DNA of 64,000 nt, from positions 434,001-498,000 of the forward strand of contig NW_020194667.1 of NCBI RefSeq assembly GCF_002865645.1. The letters are read 5' to 3'. Below the pieces are notes generated by a model. The model saw only the letters and a list, made by a program, of their open reading frames with translations, was not told the origin of the DNA and ran no database searches. Both the position numbers and the translations under genes were made by a program. The DNA is from Hyaloscypha bicolor E (taxonomy: Eukaryota; Ascomycota; Leotiomycetes; Helotiales; Hyaloscyphaceae). Positions 13,626 to 26,600 of this stretch are shown piece after piece. Numbering within the stretch: the first letter of the stretch is position 1; the number at the start of each line of letters is the position of its first letter.

Positions 13626-16600
13626 CTAATGCTCGCCCTTAAACTTCCATTCAGACTCCTTCTTTGCCAGGCGGTCGAGAGTACCCAGGCTCTCCGCGGC
13701 AGTCGTACCCCCCAATACCAAGTATGCAAAGCGAAGGCTTTTATCACAGTCTTCAAAATACATCTTTGCAAAGAAAGGACCCAAGCCAGTCCGGTCCGTT
13801 AGATTAGGTTGAGAGAGTCTGCCCATGACTTTGCCATGAAGCTCCTCGCGACATTCCAACGTCCGTTTCAGCGCCTCGAGTGCGGAATCGTGCGCGATTA
13901 TACCACCCAGGCTGTCGTAAATTGCCTTCATTGCCTCAAGTGTGCCTCGTTGTGCATCATCCAAGGTCAGAGTGTGTGTTGGACCTTCGCCGTCGTCAGA
14001 GTCATCGTCCACGTCACTTGGAGGGTCAATCCAGCCCGCAGCAATCCAGTTTAGGAAGAGATTGGTTATATTGCTCGAGTCGAACACAGAAACAGCCAGA
14101 GACTCGGCCACGCTTGGAGCACCCGGCTGTGATCCTCGTTGACAAAAAGGCTCCAACGCGAGGACGAATCCAGTTTTTGAAGCATTTTGGAGTTCTTCAG
14201 AGATGGGATTCAACACTTGGGCAGCGATTAAGTCTTCCAAACCTCCAGGAAACCTCGCAGGCCAAGCGAGCTCCCAGAGCATTCCAAAGATTGTGATTTC
14301 GCCAGTTTCAGTTTCAGACGAGAGCGCCTGGTTATGAAAGGCTTGCTGAGCCCTATCGCCTAAGGCTCTTCGAACGGCAGCTTCGCAACCGTCCCTGAAG
14401 GCTTCTTGTCTGGCATCCAGGATGTCTATCACTTCTGAAGATGACAAGAATTGTCCCGCTGCTCTCTTCACTGCTTGGCGAAGAATAGCAAAGAAAGCGT
14501 TTCTGGGATCGCTTGAGCTTGTAAAAGCTTGAAAGTAATCGCCGAAGCTCATGTCTTTGTCCGGGGGGTCTATCGCTTGAGATCTCGAGGTAATGATTCC
14601 TTCCATGTCCGCTCCGGGATAAAGCCTAGTTAGAACTTTGGCGAGACAACGGCGGACGATTTCAGCAACATCGCCGCTCCATTCATTTGCCCACTCCCCA
14701 ATCGCAACACAAGAGTCTCCGTCGAGTATCTCTTCCGCTCGCTTAATTGCTTCGCGGCTTAGACACTTCTCTAGCAAGCTTTCTGTTTCCGCTGTGATCT
14801 CTGTCCGGATATCTTCGATGAGATTGGTCTGCCCTACCGCGGAAAACTCCCAGGGAGCGTTGATGCTAAATGCAATTGGGATGCATCCGTGAGAGTCCAA
14901 TGTATTGAGGAAGAAGTCCTTGAGCAAATAATCAGGGTTCTTGGCGTCTGACTCCACGGCGTACTCCACTTGCTCCTCAAATTCTCTTGTAAAATCTCCA
15001 AAAATATAATCCCAATCGAGATCTTTGAGATTTTCCTCAAAGGATGTTATAAGTTCGGACTCCAACTTTACTGAAAATTCACGTAACCGTCTATGCTGGT
15101 TTGATCCTGCCGGTAGATGACTAATTGACTGAGACAAGCTCTTCTGCGCTTCGAGTAGAAAGGGGAAAATCAATTCCGGTGCAGGAACGCAACTGTCATG
15201 TAGAGCATCAATACCACCGTCGAGAGACGCTTTAAGTTCCGTCATCAAAGGATCGAAAGCTTTCAACGCGACTTGACTTCGATCCATCTGGTCGTACATG
15301 CCGAAACCCAAGAGCCAGAGTTTTGGTGCCGTATACACGGCAATGTGATTGAGGCTTCGATCGAGGTTTCGACGCTCCAGCCATCTTCTTACAAGCGAAT
15401 GCATTTCGATGTAAGGCACAAGGACATGCCCATCTTCTATCCAGTTCAAAGTGATCATGTTCACAGAGGCCAAATCGTCAATGGCAAGATTGAAAATATC
15501 CTCATCAAGGAAACGAAGAACATCGACGGCAGCGATCCCTGAGCTGAGCGACGTTTTGTTTATGGCCGGTTTTTTTGTTTTAAATTGCTGATACAAGCGG
15601 AAGTAGTCCTTGAGACTTGATGCGTTCTCACATGATGCCGCGAAATACGCCACAGATGCCGCATGCTGATTTCCCCCAATGCTTGATAAAATCGGCTGAA
15701 AGGCAAAATCAAAAGCCTTCCAGACTGAGGACGAATAGCCGCAGAACTTCGGGGCTCTCTGCAAGAGTCCATCTTTCCCTTCGTCAGACCACGTAAGGTA
15801 CGCTTGGCAATTCATCCTTGGATTTCCGTTACCCGGGCGCATAGAAGCACCAAGAATAGAAATTGCCAGCGGAAGACCACCAAGTTCCTTGACAATGTGC
15901 CTTCTAGCGTCTCTTTCCTGTGTAGATATTTTTTCTTGATGCATCTCATCTTCCGTAGGTGGCGTCCGCATAATGTATGCATCTAAAAGATCCTCCGCCG
16001 TGCTCATGTCTAAAGGTTTGACCTGTAGTTCATGAGTAGCACTGATCTCACCGGCGAGATCCTTGCGACGTGTTGTGATTAAAATCTTGCCTCCGGGTAT
16101 ATCTGCGAAGAGGTATCGTTGAATGTTAACGAACTGATCATCCAGGCCGTCAAACACAACCAGCCAATGGCCAGGGAAAAGTTGCGAAAGTCTCTGCCTG
16201 ACTAATGTCACGGGCTCCGTGTGATCGACATCCTCCCCACAGATCTGTTTCGCATAGACCTCGAAACTTCTTTGTATCTCCAGCTCAGAGGTCGCTGGTA
16301 TCCAAAGAATTGGCATGTCTTCGCCGTTTTTGTACGCAAAATATCTCGCCATGGTTGATTTGCTGCAAAAACTGGTTAGCGATGGGAGATAATCGATCAG
16401 TATGTGCTGGATTGGAAGTACCCTGTGCCTGGAAGGCCGTGCAAAACGACACGAACGACTCCCTCTCGTTTCAATGCTTCAGTCAGAAACAACTCCAAAT
16501 CCTCACGGACTAGCAGACGCTGCGGGAGAAAAATTGAGTCACTTCGAAGTTTGTTGTGATTAGGAATCCCTTTCCCTTATTTTGCTTATTTTAACCACTA

Positions 16601-17755
16601 CTCTTTCTGGGACTCTTCTCTGAGCATACCTGGTGGAGACTTCAAATTCATGACGCACTGTCGCATCAGCGACTTCTGCTCAACTTGGCCGAGGTACTCA
16701 GCCGTTGCCGCCTCGATCACGCCTTGCTTCTCCCATTCATGTAAACCAACACCTTGCAGACCCTGTTGAACGTTGAATCTGAAATAATTGCCGTAGTCAT
16801 GCCAGCGTGCTGCAAATTTCCTCGCCGTGGTTTCCGTCTCGGTGGCCAGCTTTTTCAGAGTTTCGTAAAGGAATGGTCCCATATTGTGTTGGACTGGGAA
16901 CTTTCCTGGGTCTCCTGTTCCGATAGAAACAAAGCATTGAACCATATCTTCAACCTTCCCACCAAATGGGCTCCATATGTTCTTGATCTCCCCCTCCACC
17001 ACTTCTACTGGATTATTCGCACCTAATGCGCCGTCAGCGAATCGTCGATTGCCGATTGTTACAGGGTCAAAAAAAGTCGTAGCAGCAGAGGTGGCAAGGG
17101 CGGCTTCACAAATGGTCGCGGGGATACCGAGCCCATCGTGTAGATTGTAGCTCCGGAGGCAGGTCGTTCCTGTTGTCTCGATGGCGGTTGCGCAGACAAA
17201 CCTGAAGCCAATTAGAGATGCAGAGAGCGGTAATAACTGACTATCCTTACACGCGACACCTTCTTTCAGTTCCGTCATCCATCTTGTCTGCCTCGGTCAC
17301 CCCTTCAATATTGGAGATAACTTCTTGAATTGCTAATTCAAGGGTTTGAGAGCTATACCTCCCCCGAGTGCTAGCGGTCCAGCTAAGTGGAACCCAGTGC
17401 TCCTGCTGATTGAAAATCCGCTTGGTGAGATTGTTGTACGCCATGATGCACTCGTCAACATCCATTCCAAGTCGACCAAGCATAATGGCAATAAGGCTTC
17501 ATGGGGTTAGTACGAAGACGTCACAGTTAGGCACACTTACCCGCCTGTGCTTGTACCCCCAATCAGATCGAATACATCGCAAGGTTTGACAGACGAAAGC
17601 TTTGCTTGTCGTCTCTCGTGATTTAATTGGGCCATCAAGGACCTCAGTGTGATCAGGCTGGAGAGGCCACGGACTCCACCACCGTCAAGCGATAAGACGC
17701 GGAGATGACGCTTTTGGGGGGCGGGATACCGTCCCAAACCGATCGTTTTGTCCAT
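13626..17755 (-). CDS. Patatin-like phospholipase / NB-ARC (NLR-like) protein
   Basis: Predicted exons, 5' to 3' on the minus strand: 17755-17541, 17496-17251, 17201-16630, 16509-16422 and 16362-13626. They sum to 3,858 bases, an uninterrupted 1,285-residue frame. The N-terminus is a patatin lipid hydrolase: DGGGVRG (24-30, oxyanion hole), GGTSTGG with nucleophile Ser69, and DGA with Asp210. An NB-ARC NTPase follows: P-loop GLPGTGKST (369-377), Walker B LVVFDGLDD (441-449), ILITTRR near 467-473, and GLPLAI (536-541). The remaining 740 residues show no repeat I recognise. Introns of 44, 49, 120 and 59 bases have GT-AG ends. The third intron's acceptor is TAG, chosen because the nearby CAG breaks the frame. 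Fungal patatin-NLRs act in non-self recognition and cell death; activity here is inferred. The gene stands alone between nested inverted repeats and two RIP blocks, yet is undamaged. Confidence 0.88.
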
Positions 17756-18418
17756 TATGGAGGGTCAGTTTCTGTATTCGCACTGCGAAATATGGAAGAA
17801 AATCTTGGAGGGGATAAAGAGTACCCTTCGTGCGGAAGGCTTAATAGTGTCCCTAATTTCTTTTGTAGGTAACCGCCGGGCGGGCCTCACTCACCGCTCT
17901 GCAAGCCACGCATTTCAAGGGAATGTCCCCCATCCATGCCTGACCAAACTATATTTGGCAAGCTGAGTGGGAGTGGCTGCATCACTGGGGATCAGCTGAG
18001 ACGTCCTCATCAAGCCTCGACTCAGATACCGGCTTGCCAATGGCTGAAGAGAAGAGCCACATAGCCCTGCTTCAAGCCAACTTGCGTGATTTGTGTTCCC
18101 ACTATGCCCTCCCCATCTCTTCTTCTTCTCTCCTAACTTTAGATTCCTATATTTAGGCAATCCAATTGAACTGGTTTCGCACTCACTTATCGCGTCGCCG
18201 CTCCCTTATTGACTATTTCATAAGCCGTCACAGCCGGGGAGATCAATGTTCTGCGTGCATGGCGCGCTGTCGTCATTTCAGAACTCCAATCTTCAACGCA
18301 CGTGACAGTGAAGAACTATGGGATTAGCGCCTTACCCTTGCTATTGTTTTACATAAGGCTGCCTAGGCAGAATAGGACTACTAGCAGCAGGATGATGCTA
18401 GTGTGGTTATAAGTCTCT

Positions 18419-18481
18419 TGGCAGTGTGGCTATTTAAATTTTCGACGTGTTCCAGGCGGAAGCCGATTTCGCTAGCGACTG
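18419..18481 (-). repeat. Inner inverted repeat, right arm
   Basis: Ends GCTAGCGACTG followed by TA. The reverse complement matches 12,895-12,961, with shared words including GCGAAATCGGCTTCCGC. Together the two arms would delimit a 5.6 kb segment whose only gene is the patatin-NB-ARC protein. Confidence 0.65.
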
Positions 18482-18561
18482 TACGGAGCAGCTCAAGAAT
18501 GAGGATCGTGAAAGCTACCCTGTCGTTCGCCGATAACCTCATATGGCGTCTAGCCTCTTCC

Positions 18562-18647
18562 GGTAAGGTGTTTATGGATCCTTGTCTAGCGAGCGGGGCT
18601 GAAACTTTCTCGGTAAGTTTGGGGGAAACCGATTTTGTTAGCGACTG
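18562..18647 (-). repeat. Outer inverted repeat, right arm
   Basis: Ends GATTTTGTTAGCGACTG followed by TA, the mirror of the 12,246 arm. Differences from the left arm are largely transitions. The pair would delimit about 6.4 kb. Confidence 0.7.
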
Positions 18648-18899
18648 TACCCCCCATCAGTTCTTGATTATATTTAACAGGTTTGTTTTATTTCAAGAAT
18701 TAGTAAACAAATTTGCACAGGGCTTAAACGACGTCATAAATAACGTTAGGGGCGGTTGAGGTATATCTAATAGCTGCACCTGCTCTGGACGAAAGTCTTT
18801 TTCTTTTGCGACATGCAACAAAGAAAGCCAATCCAGTCCTCTTAATTACGTGGCTGAATAGCCCAAATACACGAGCTCGTCTGCCTCTCGCTATTGAAC

Positions 18900-19285
18900 G
18901 AGTACGGGCCCGATCCCGCTCCCTGTGATTCCTATCGATCCCAAAGGCTATAATTAGAAAGAGGCAGGGAAGTTACTTGGACCCTGTCTCTATTAGATAA
19001 TTGGGGGGCCCGATATGGCTCCCTTATTAATCCCGGATATAATTAGAATTAGGCAAGAGAGCTAGATAGGGTACCTAAGTTCAGACTAAGAATTTTCTGC
19101 CCCTTATCTCTGCCCCTGTCTTTATATCTCGTCTCTTAGGTAAGATTATATATATAACTAATAAGATATACTTATTACTAAGTAGAACGAATTACTTTAC
19201 TTCTATTAATATAAGTAGTAATTTAAGCGAGTCTAGTAATACAAATCTTGAAAAATTATAATAAATAGAATATAGTAAAGATTTT
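18900..19285 (+). repeat. Direct repeat, left copy (LTR-like)
   Basis: About 385 bases matching 28,345-28,775 in the same orientation, for example GGCTATAATTAGAAA, CCGGATATAATTAGAATTAGG and AAGATTATATATATAACTAA. The left half has near-normal composition and the right half is AT-rich. It could be the LTR of a roughly 9.9 kb element or part of a duplicated segment; no TG...CA ends or primer-binding site were identified. Confidence 0.6.
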
Positions 19286-19389
19286 AATATTAAAGATACT
19301 AATAGAGAATACTATTATATAACCAGATCAGGTAGTTTAAACTATCTTTATTTAAGTTAGGACTTACCTTAAATTATGCCTGGTAACTT

Positions 19390-22300
19390 TCTTATAAATA
19401 GTTTCTTTACTCTCTAAACTATTATCCTATAAATTAGACTCTGAAATAAAGTAGTCTACTTCCGAATTCGTTTATAAATTAGGGTATTTCTTAGATATAG
19501 AAGTTAGGAAATTATCTATATTAATATCCTATTCCGGAATTAAAAGTATTATATTTATATTATTTATAGTAATATTCTTAAAATATATTTAGGGTATTAG
19601 TATATAAAAGCTTATATTAAATATATAAATCCGTTTTCTTATATACTTTATTATTACTTGCCTAGCCTCTAATAAGTTAGAAAAATTAATTAGAAAAGTA
19701 TATAAAACTTTCTAAATACTATAATTATAGATCTTATATTTTATATAAATCTTTAGAAAATCTAGTTTCTAGTTACTTAATTATCTTATAGTTTATAGAT
19801 ATATAAGCTTAGCTATAAGTAAAGAGAATTCAAGCCCTTACCTATAGCTTAATAGCCTAAATCTATTCTTTGAAATTAGTAATATAATCTAATATCTTAT
19901 TTAAGGCAGATATTAAGTTATTATTATTAGTTATTAAAGAATTCATACTAGGCTATATATTATAAGTAGGATTTCGGACGACTTCTTAGTTTATTATAGT
20001 TTAATATTTATTCTTTATAATAATCTGGAATAATAGATTTTCTTATATAAGTTCTTGAAACTCGGTATCTTTAAAAGTCTCAAGTATAAACTAAGTAAGT
20101 AGCCGGTTTCTTTTTATTATACCTATATCTTTTCGGGCTCCTTTTTCTATTATCTTAAATTTGCTCTAGTCTTATATTTTTTTCTTTAATATTTTTTGCT
20201 TAAGTCTTTCTTTTTATTACTTAGTAATATTTTTTATAAGCTTTTTTTTCCCCTTAATTATAGGTTTCTTTTACTTTTCTCCTATAGATTTCTTTTATTC
20301 TTTATATATAACTCGCTCTAGCTTTTCTCTTACTAGCTACTTTTCTTTTTCTATTATAAGTTTTCCCTGCTTCTCTTATATAGGCCTCTTAATAGCTTGG
20401 TTTTATTCTCTAGAGTTAGAAGCAAGTTATAATAGCTTGCCTAAAGCTATTAAGTTATTTACTACTAAAAAATCCGAGCTAGGCTATAGAGAATAGCTAG
20501 TATTATTAACTTTAACTTAATCTCCTATAGCTTCTAATAAAAAGTTAAATACCTATAATAGTGATATAAAATAATAATTAGCTTCTAAAAACTTACTATT
20601 AGTAACTTTCTTTAAGTCAAGTTATATAAGTAGCTATTTTCTTCTTTTAGCTAAAGCTAATATACGGAGATCTCTTTATATACTATTTTAATTTCTTAGT
20701 ACCTTAGATTTCTTATCTGGCTAGTTCTTATTAGGCTTCTTTTACTTGGGCCTGTCTTTCTATTACTTAGTAAGGTTCTTTGCTAGTCTTTCCTACTTTT
20801 CTTATATAACTCGCTCTTATTCTTCTCTTACTAACTATTCTTACTTAGTACGGTCTTATTCTTCTTTTATAAGTCCTTCTTATTTCTTATTTACTAGCCG
20901 CTCCTATTCTTCTCTTACGAGTCTGTCTTACTCTTCTCTCGCAAGACATTCCTGCTCTTCCCTCGCTAGCTATTCCTGTTCCTCTCTCGCCAGTTTTTCT
21001 TGGTTCTCTCGAGCAAGTCTTTCCTGCTCTTCTTTTACAAGCCGCTCTTGTTCTTTAGCAAGCCATTCCTGTTCTTCTCTTGCAAGTCTCTCCTATTTCT
21101 CTCTCGCTAGTCTCTCTTATTCTTCTCTTACTAAGCGTTCTTATTTCTTCCTTATAAGTCTCTCTTATTCTTCTCTCGCAGCCCGCTCTTGCCGCTCCTG
21201 CTCTTCTTATACTAAGCGTTCTTGTTCTTCTCTTACTAACCGCTCTTGTTCCTCTATTATAGCCCGCTCCTGCCGCTCCTGTTTCTCTCTTACTAACCGC
21301 TCTTGCTCCTCCCTCGCCAGTCTCTCCTATTCCTCCCTTACTAACCTCTCCTGCTCCTCTCGAGTAAGACTTTCCTATTCTCTCGCAAGCCGCTCCTATT
21401 TCTCTCTTATAAGTCTTTCTTATTCTTCTCTTACTAACCGCTCTTGCTCTTCCCTCGCCAGTCTCTCCTATTCCTCCCTCGCTAACCTTTCCTGCTCCTC
21501 TCGAGCAAGACTTTCCTATTCTCTTATAAGCTACTCCTATTTCGCTCTTGCTAATTGCTCTTATTTCTTCCTTACAAGCTATTCCTGCCATTCCCGCTTT
21601 TCCCTTACTAGTCTTTCTTATTCCTCTCTTATAAGCTATACCTACTATTCCCGCTCCTCTCTTACTAGTCTTTCTTATTTCTCTCTTGCGAGCCGTTCTT
21701 GCTTCTTCTGCTCTTCTTATATAAGTCTCGCTTATTTCTCCCGTATAAGTCTTTCCTATTTTTCTCGCGTAAGCCGTTCTTATTCCTATTATATAAGTTA
21801 TTCCTGCTTCTCTCTTACTTAATTATCTCTTAGAGAAGCTGAAATTAAAGTATCTAATAGTAATACCTCTTTAGGAAAATAAGAAATAGGGTGACTTGGC
21901 TTACTAAAAAATATAAAATATACTAATTTATAAATAAAGAAAAATAATATCTTATTATATTATTTCTTACTAGTATTATATAGCTTATTTAAGAAAAGAA
22001 ATAATTTATTTTGTTTATAATCTAGTATATACGGGATCCCGGATTTTTTTAGTAGTTTATTAGAATAATTTATCTTAACTATAGCACTTACTTACTCTAT
22101 TATTATTAATTAAGCCTCGGAAAATAAACTCGCTATTTATTTTATATAGTTCTCAAATATTACTTTATTATATTTATAATAGTTAGGTTTATAAGCCTTT
22201 AGGAAAGCACTATAAGTAATATCCTTATTAGCTAATTACTAGATTAGGCTAAGAATAGGCTCAGACTTATATCCTAATTAGTAAGCAAAAGTAGTAAACT

Positions 22301-23650
22301 TATATAAGATAATCTTATTTATTTTTCTAGTAATAGGCTTTATTAATAACTTCTTCTTTCTTTTTAGTATTATAAATATATAGGGGTAATTATATATTAT
22401 AAATATTTATATCTATTATTATTTAAGGTCTATTTAGTTTACTAGGCTTCCGGGCCAGAATATATAAAAGAATTCTAATTCTTGAATTATATACTAATTA
22501 GGTTTATAGTTTATATTAGAGTACTTATCTTTTATAATAGAGGAAATTATATTATTAGGTAATAGTAGAAATAATTATTTTATACTATTAGTAATGTTTT
22601 TAAGGTAGTTAAGGTTCTTAAAAAAGCTAAAGAGAGAAGGAACTAAGTAGTTAATAGTAATAGAAAATATCCTATTTTATATATCTTTATAGTCTTACTT
22701 ATTAAAAGTACTAAGGATTTGGCTGCTTTATATTTTATTATATAGAGCCTAGAAATCCGCCTTATAAGTATCTAGTATAATAAGCTCTAAGGCTTTTATT
22801 ATTACTTGATTTATTTTTTATATTATCTCTCTATTATTATAAAAGATCTTCTTAGTTTAGAAGTTCCTAATAATATTATTAAAATAATAGAGATTTACCT
22901 ATTTAATTTAGTTAGTACTTTTAAATTACTTATAGATATAAAGCTTATCTTATAATATCTTATAATAAATATTATATATATTATATCTAATCTTATTTCT
23001 CTTACTAGCTCTAGAATATCTAATTAAATATTAAATATGGCCTTATAATTTATATAGTGAAAGATCTTTTCGAAGTTCTCTTTCTTATAATTTAATATAG
23101 TAGTTAAATAAACTTATTATTATTTCTCGAAATATGAATTTCCTGCTTTCCTATATCCTTAATATTCGCGGATTTTACTATAGATCTCGCTATTATTAGG
23201 CTTTTTTTTAGCCGAGTACTTTTTAATTAGAGTTATTTTTAGTTTCTAATTAAGATCTAAAATAGAAAAGAAAAATTAGCGGCTTCTCTAGATTCGGAAA
23301 AGAGAGGTTATATTTTTAAAATATAGGTTTATTATTTAATATCTATTTTCTAGAAAAAGAACTTAGGCTATTATAAGTATTTAGTAATATCTATAGAAAT
23401 ACTTTAACTAATAATCGGGCGGAAAATCTAGCTCTAGATAATTATTATATATATTTTCCAGAAATTACTTAATAAAGGTTCTAGAAGCTTTTATAATAGC
23501 CTCTAATTATAGCTAGCTAATAATAGTAGAAATATAATTTTAAAGGTCTAGTTATTAGTAATTACTCTTTCTATAAAACAAATTTCTTAGTCTCTTAATA
23601 TTATTCTTATCCGGCTCTCTTAATTCTTTATATAGAAAATAAAGTATATT
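19390..23650 (-). pseudogene. RIP-destroyed DUF3723-family gene
   Basis: The minus strand, read through stops, follows the DUF3723 family (PF12520) from N- to C-terminus. KYSAKKKPNNSEIYSKIREY lies near 23.2 kb (family EYSxEKKPSDGEIYRKIR.Y). LVPSLFSFFKNLNYL lies near 22.6 kb and YIFWPGSLV near 22.45 kb. LGYKSEPI, SAFLKAYKPNYYKYN and IPYILDYKQNK fall at about 22.3-22.0 kb, then VYFIFFSKPSHPIS near 21.9 kb. A long Glu/Arg coiled coil occupies 21.83-20.3 kb, and NIILLIPE near 19.54 kb is close to the C-terminus. Stops sit where Gln (CAG to TAG) or Trp is expected. The family's function is unknown, but it is recurrent cargo of Starship elements. The 5' limit is approximate. Confidence 0.75.
20746..21830 (-). 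repeat. Degenerate coiled-coil repeat tract
   Basis: The minus strand repeats a short Glu/Arg/Gln unit of the type EQERLAREE many times, with TAG replacing CAG in several units. This belongs to the DUF3723 pseudogene. Because the purine-rich strand has few stops in its complement, both strands show long misleading open frames here: a Ser/Tyr-rich 358-codon frame on plus and a 178-codon frame on minus. Neither is a gene. Confidence 0.75.
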
Positions 23651-26600
23651 AAGCTTAATACTAGCTATATTTCTATATTTAATATTTCTCTCTGCCTCTT
23701 ATTATTACTTCTATTTCAGGAATTATATATATTATATCTCGAGATAATTAATATATAAGATCTTATTTTTTAAGAAAAAAATAAAAGTTACTTATTACTT
23801 CTTATCTCTTAGTAATTTGTTTCTAATAGGAAATCTATTCTTTATTAAAGTTAACTTATAATATTATAAATAGTAATATAAGAGCCTATTTTGGCTCTTA
23901 TTAGTTTTCTATTTTAGTTCTTAAACTTTTTTTATAAGTATAAATTAAAAACTATTTTTAGATCTATTCTTTCTAACTAATAAAATCTTTAGAATTCTTC
24001 TTACTATATTATATATATTTAGAATAACTTCTAATTCAGACAAATACTATATATAGTTCTTATTAAATATATTAAGGAAATATAGGCTATATCTATATTC
24101 TAAAAGTAGTATAAAGTAGCTAGATAGTAATAGTAATTATATAATTACTAGGTAAAATATTATAAAATAATAGGCTAGGGAAAGAGTATTATTTTTAGAA
24201 AGTAATACTATTAATCTTAAGACAAGTATATTATATTTCAGGCTAGTAAAAGCTATTAATTCTGAAATTAGAGTATATAAATATATAATAATTAAAGAGG
24301 AATCTTTATAAAGAAATTATAAGAAAATCTATTAGCTATAGCTTAGTATTAGTAATTGTATTAATATAATAAAATATAAAAGCTCTCTATTTAATATTAT
24401 TATAGTAAGAAGCTTCTTAGGGCTATATATTAAGGACAAGCTTTATATATTATAATAAATCTAATATTCTAACTTTATTTTAGTCTTTAATACTTTTAAG
24501 TTTAAGTAATTATTATATATTATTTTCGAGTATATATCTATTTCTCTATAATATATTACTAGTAATTCTTATATTAATAAACTTCGCTTAGCTTTAATAC
24601 TTGGATAAATAAGTATTAATAGAGTAATAAATATAGAACGGGCACTAATTATAGTAAGTATTTAAGGGCCTTACTTACTTTATAATAAAAGAATTAGAGT
24701 ATAGCTTATTAACTTATTTAAATATTTTTATTAATTTAGATAGGGATATTAAAATCGGTTAGTAATAATCTTTACTTTAAAGTATTTCTATTAATTTAAA
24801 AATTATAGTAAACTAAGAATACTATTATATTTGCTCTCTAGAAAGCACTAAACCTTATAATATTAGAATCTTAGACTTAATTATAATAGAATTAATATAG
24901 GGCTATACTAAGAATAATAGAGCTATTAGTATAAATAATTTATATTATTAGCCTAATAGCTCTAATACTATTAGCTTTTTCTTAGAGATAATATTTATAA
25001 GCTTAGTAAATAAGTTAATAAAAATAAGTTAAAGGCTTATATTTCTATATTATATTCTAATATTTTCTAGTATTTACTAATATAATTTCCCTAGTAAAAA
25101 GAAAAGCTTAAGGGCCTAGTATCTCTCGCTAGCCTCTAGGTATATAGAGACTATAAATATATACTAAGTTAGGTAGTTTTTATAGAAGTATATATTATTA
25201 TAAGTATATTTAAAGCCTTAGTAAGCTATTTATTCTTAATAATTATTAGATTAATATAATTATTTACTATTTCTAACTAGATTTACTATAGTTTATTAAA
25301 TAGTAAAAGCTATAAAGCTGGATTTTATAGCGTTTTTTCCCGGCTTTATAAGACTGTTTCTGGCTTCTTTATTTTTAATTTTAGAGAAGCTATTTTATTT
25401 CTTTTTTATTTTTAGTTTTAGGGAACTATTTCTGGCCCTTATTTAGTTTAGACTCCTATTATAGCTAGCCCTTATATTATATATTTCTTCTTAGTTATCT
25501 TAATCTCTTTATATTTTTCTCTTTTTTTCTTTTACTTATTTCTTATATAAATTCTATATTTGCTTTCTAATAGAGATTACTCTAGTATTTAGTATTACTA
25601 TAGGTAATATCTTTCTTTCTCTTATATTTTTTAAGATATACTATTATATAAGGTAATTCCTAAAAGCTTTTTTGTTTTAGATAAATAAGTATTTTATTTA
25701 TTTGTTATTTCTTTATTATTACTAATATCTGGATCTATAAAATTAAGCTAATATTTTCTTATAATTTGTTTATTTTATAATAAATATTTTATATCTTATA
25801 TATAAGATATTATTAATCTTAAAAACTAGGCTATAGGCTATAAATCTCTTATTAATTAACTTAATTTCGCTTCTTTCTAGTTCTTTTTTTAATATTCTTA
25901 TAAATTTTCTTAGTATTTCCTTAAGTAAGTTCTAATAATTCTATTACCTAGCTAGGGTAATATTATTTATTCTTCTAGCCTTTTATATAATTATAGTTAT
26001 AATTAGTTAAATCTTTTTCTCTCTATATATATTAGAGAATTTATAGGAATTAATTATAAGTTTTAATTTCTTTTATTATATATTAGCTATATCTAACTTT
26101 ATATAAAAAGAATTATTATTATATTTTCTTATATTTTCTTTATTTTTTCTTCATATATTTTTATATAAAGTTTTTATTTATATATATTAAGTATTAATAG
26201 TACTTATTACTTATTTAATTTAGTAATACTTAGTATTATAACTACTTTTTTCCCATATATATATTTATATCTTTATAGAAATATATCTTTTAATATTTTT
26301 CCTCTAATATAGATTTATTATCTAATAAAATAAAGCTATTAGCTATAGTTTTCCTCGAGCTTCTATTATTTATATAAATAATATAATTAAGATTCGCTTA
26401 ATTTTATCTCGACTATTAAAAGTTAAAGCTAGATAATATATTAGGCTATAGACTCTAGTTAGTTTTTAGTTTTTTTAATAAAGCTATCTATTTATTATAA
26501 TATTTTAGTCCGAAAAAAAATAGAGTATTTTAAATCTATTTATAAAGCTATACTAAGGCTTTACTTAAAAACTTCTAAAATATAATAAGTCTAATTACCT

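Larger units (their letters stand above)
17756..18890. other. 5' flank of the NLR gene and intergenic DNA
   Basis: Normal-composition DNA upstream of the patatin-NB-ARC start. It contains the right arms of the two inverted-repeat pairs. A 118-codon open frame at 18,403-18,759 runs straight through both arms and is not a credible gene. No clear TATA box was seen close to the NLR start. Confidence 0.55.

Noticed and set aside
18403..18759. 118-codon plus frame between the NLR gene and the RIP block
   Set aside because: It is made largely of the right arms of the inverted repeats.
20746..21822. 358-codon Ser/Tyr-rich plus-strand frame
   Set aside because: It is the antisense of the Glu/Arg coiled-coil tract of the DUF3723 pseudogene; repeat structure, not selection, keeps it open.
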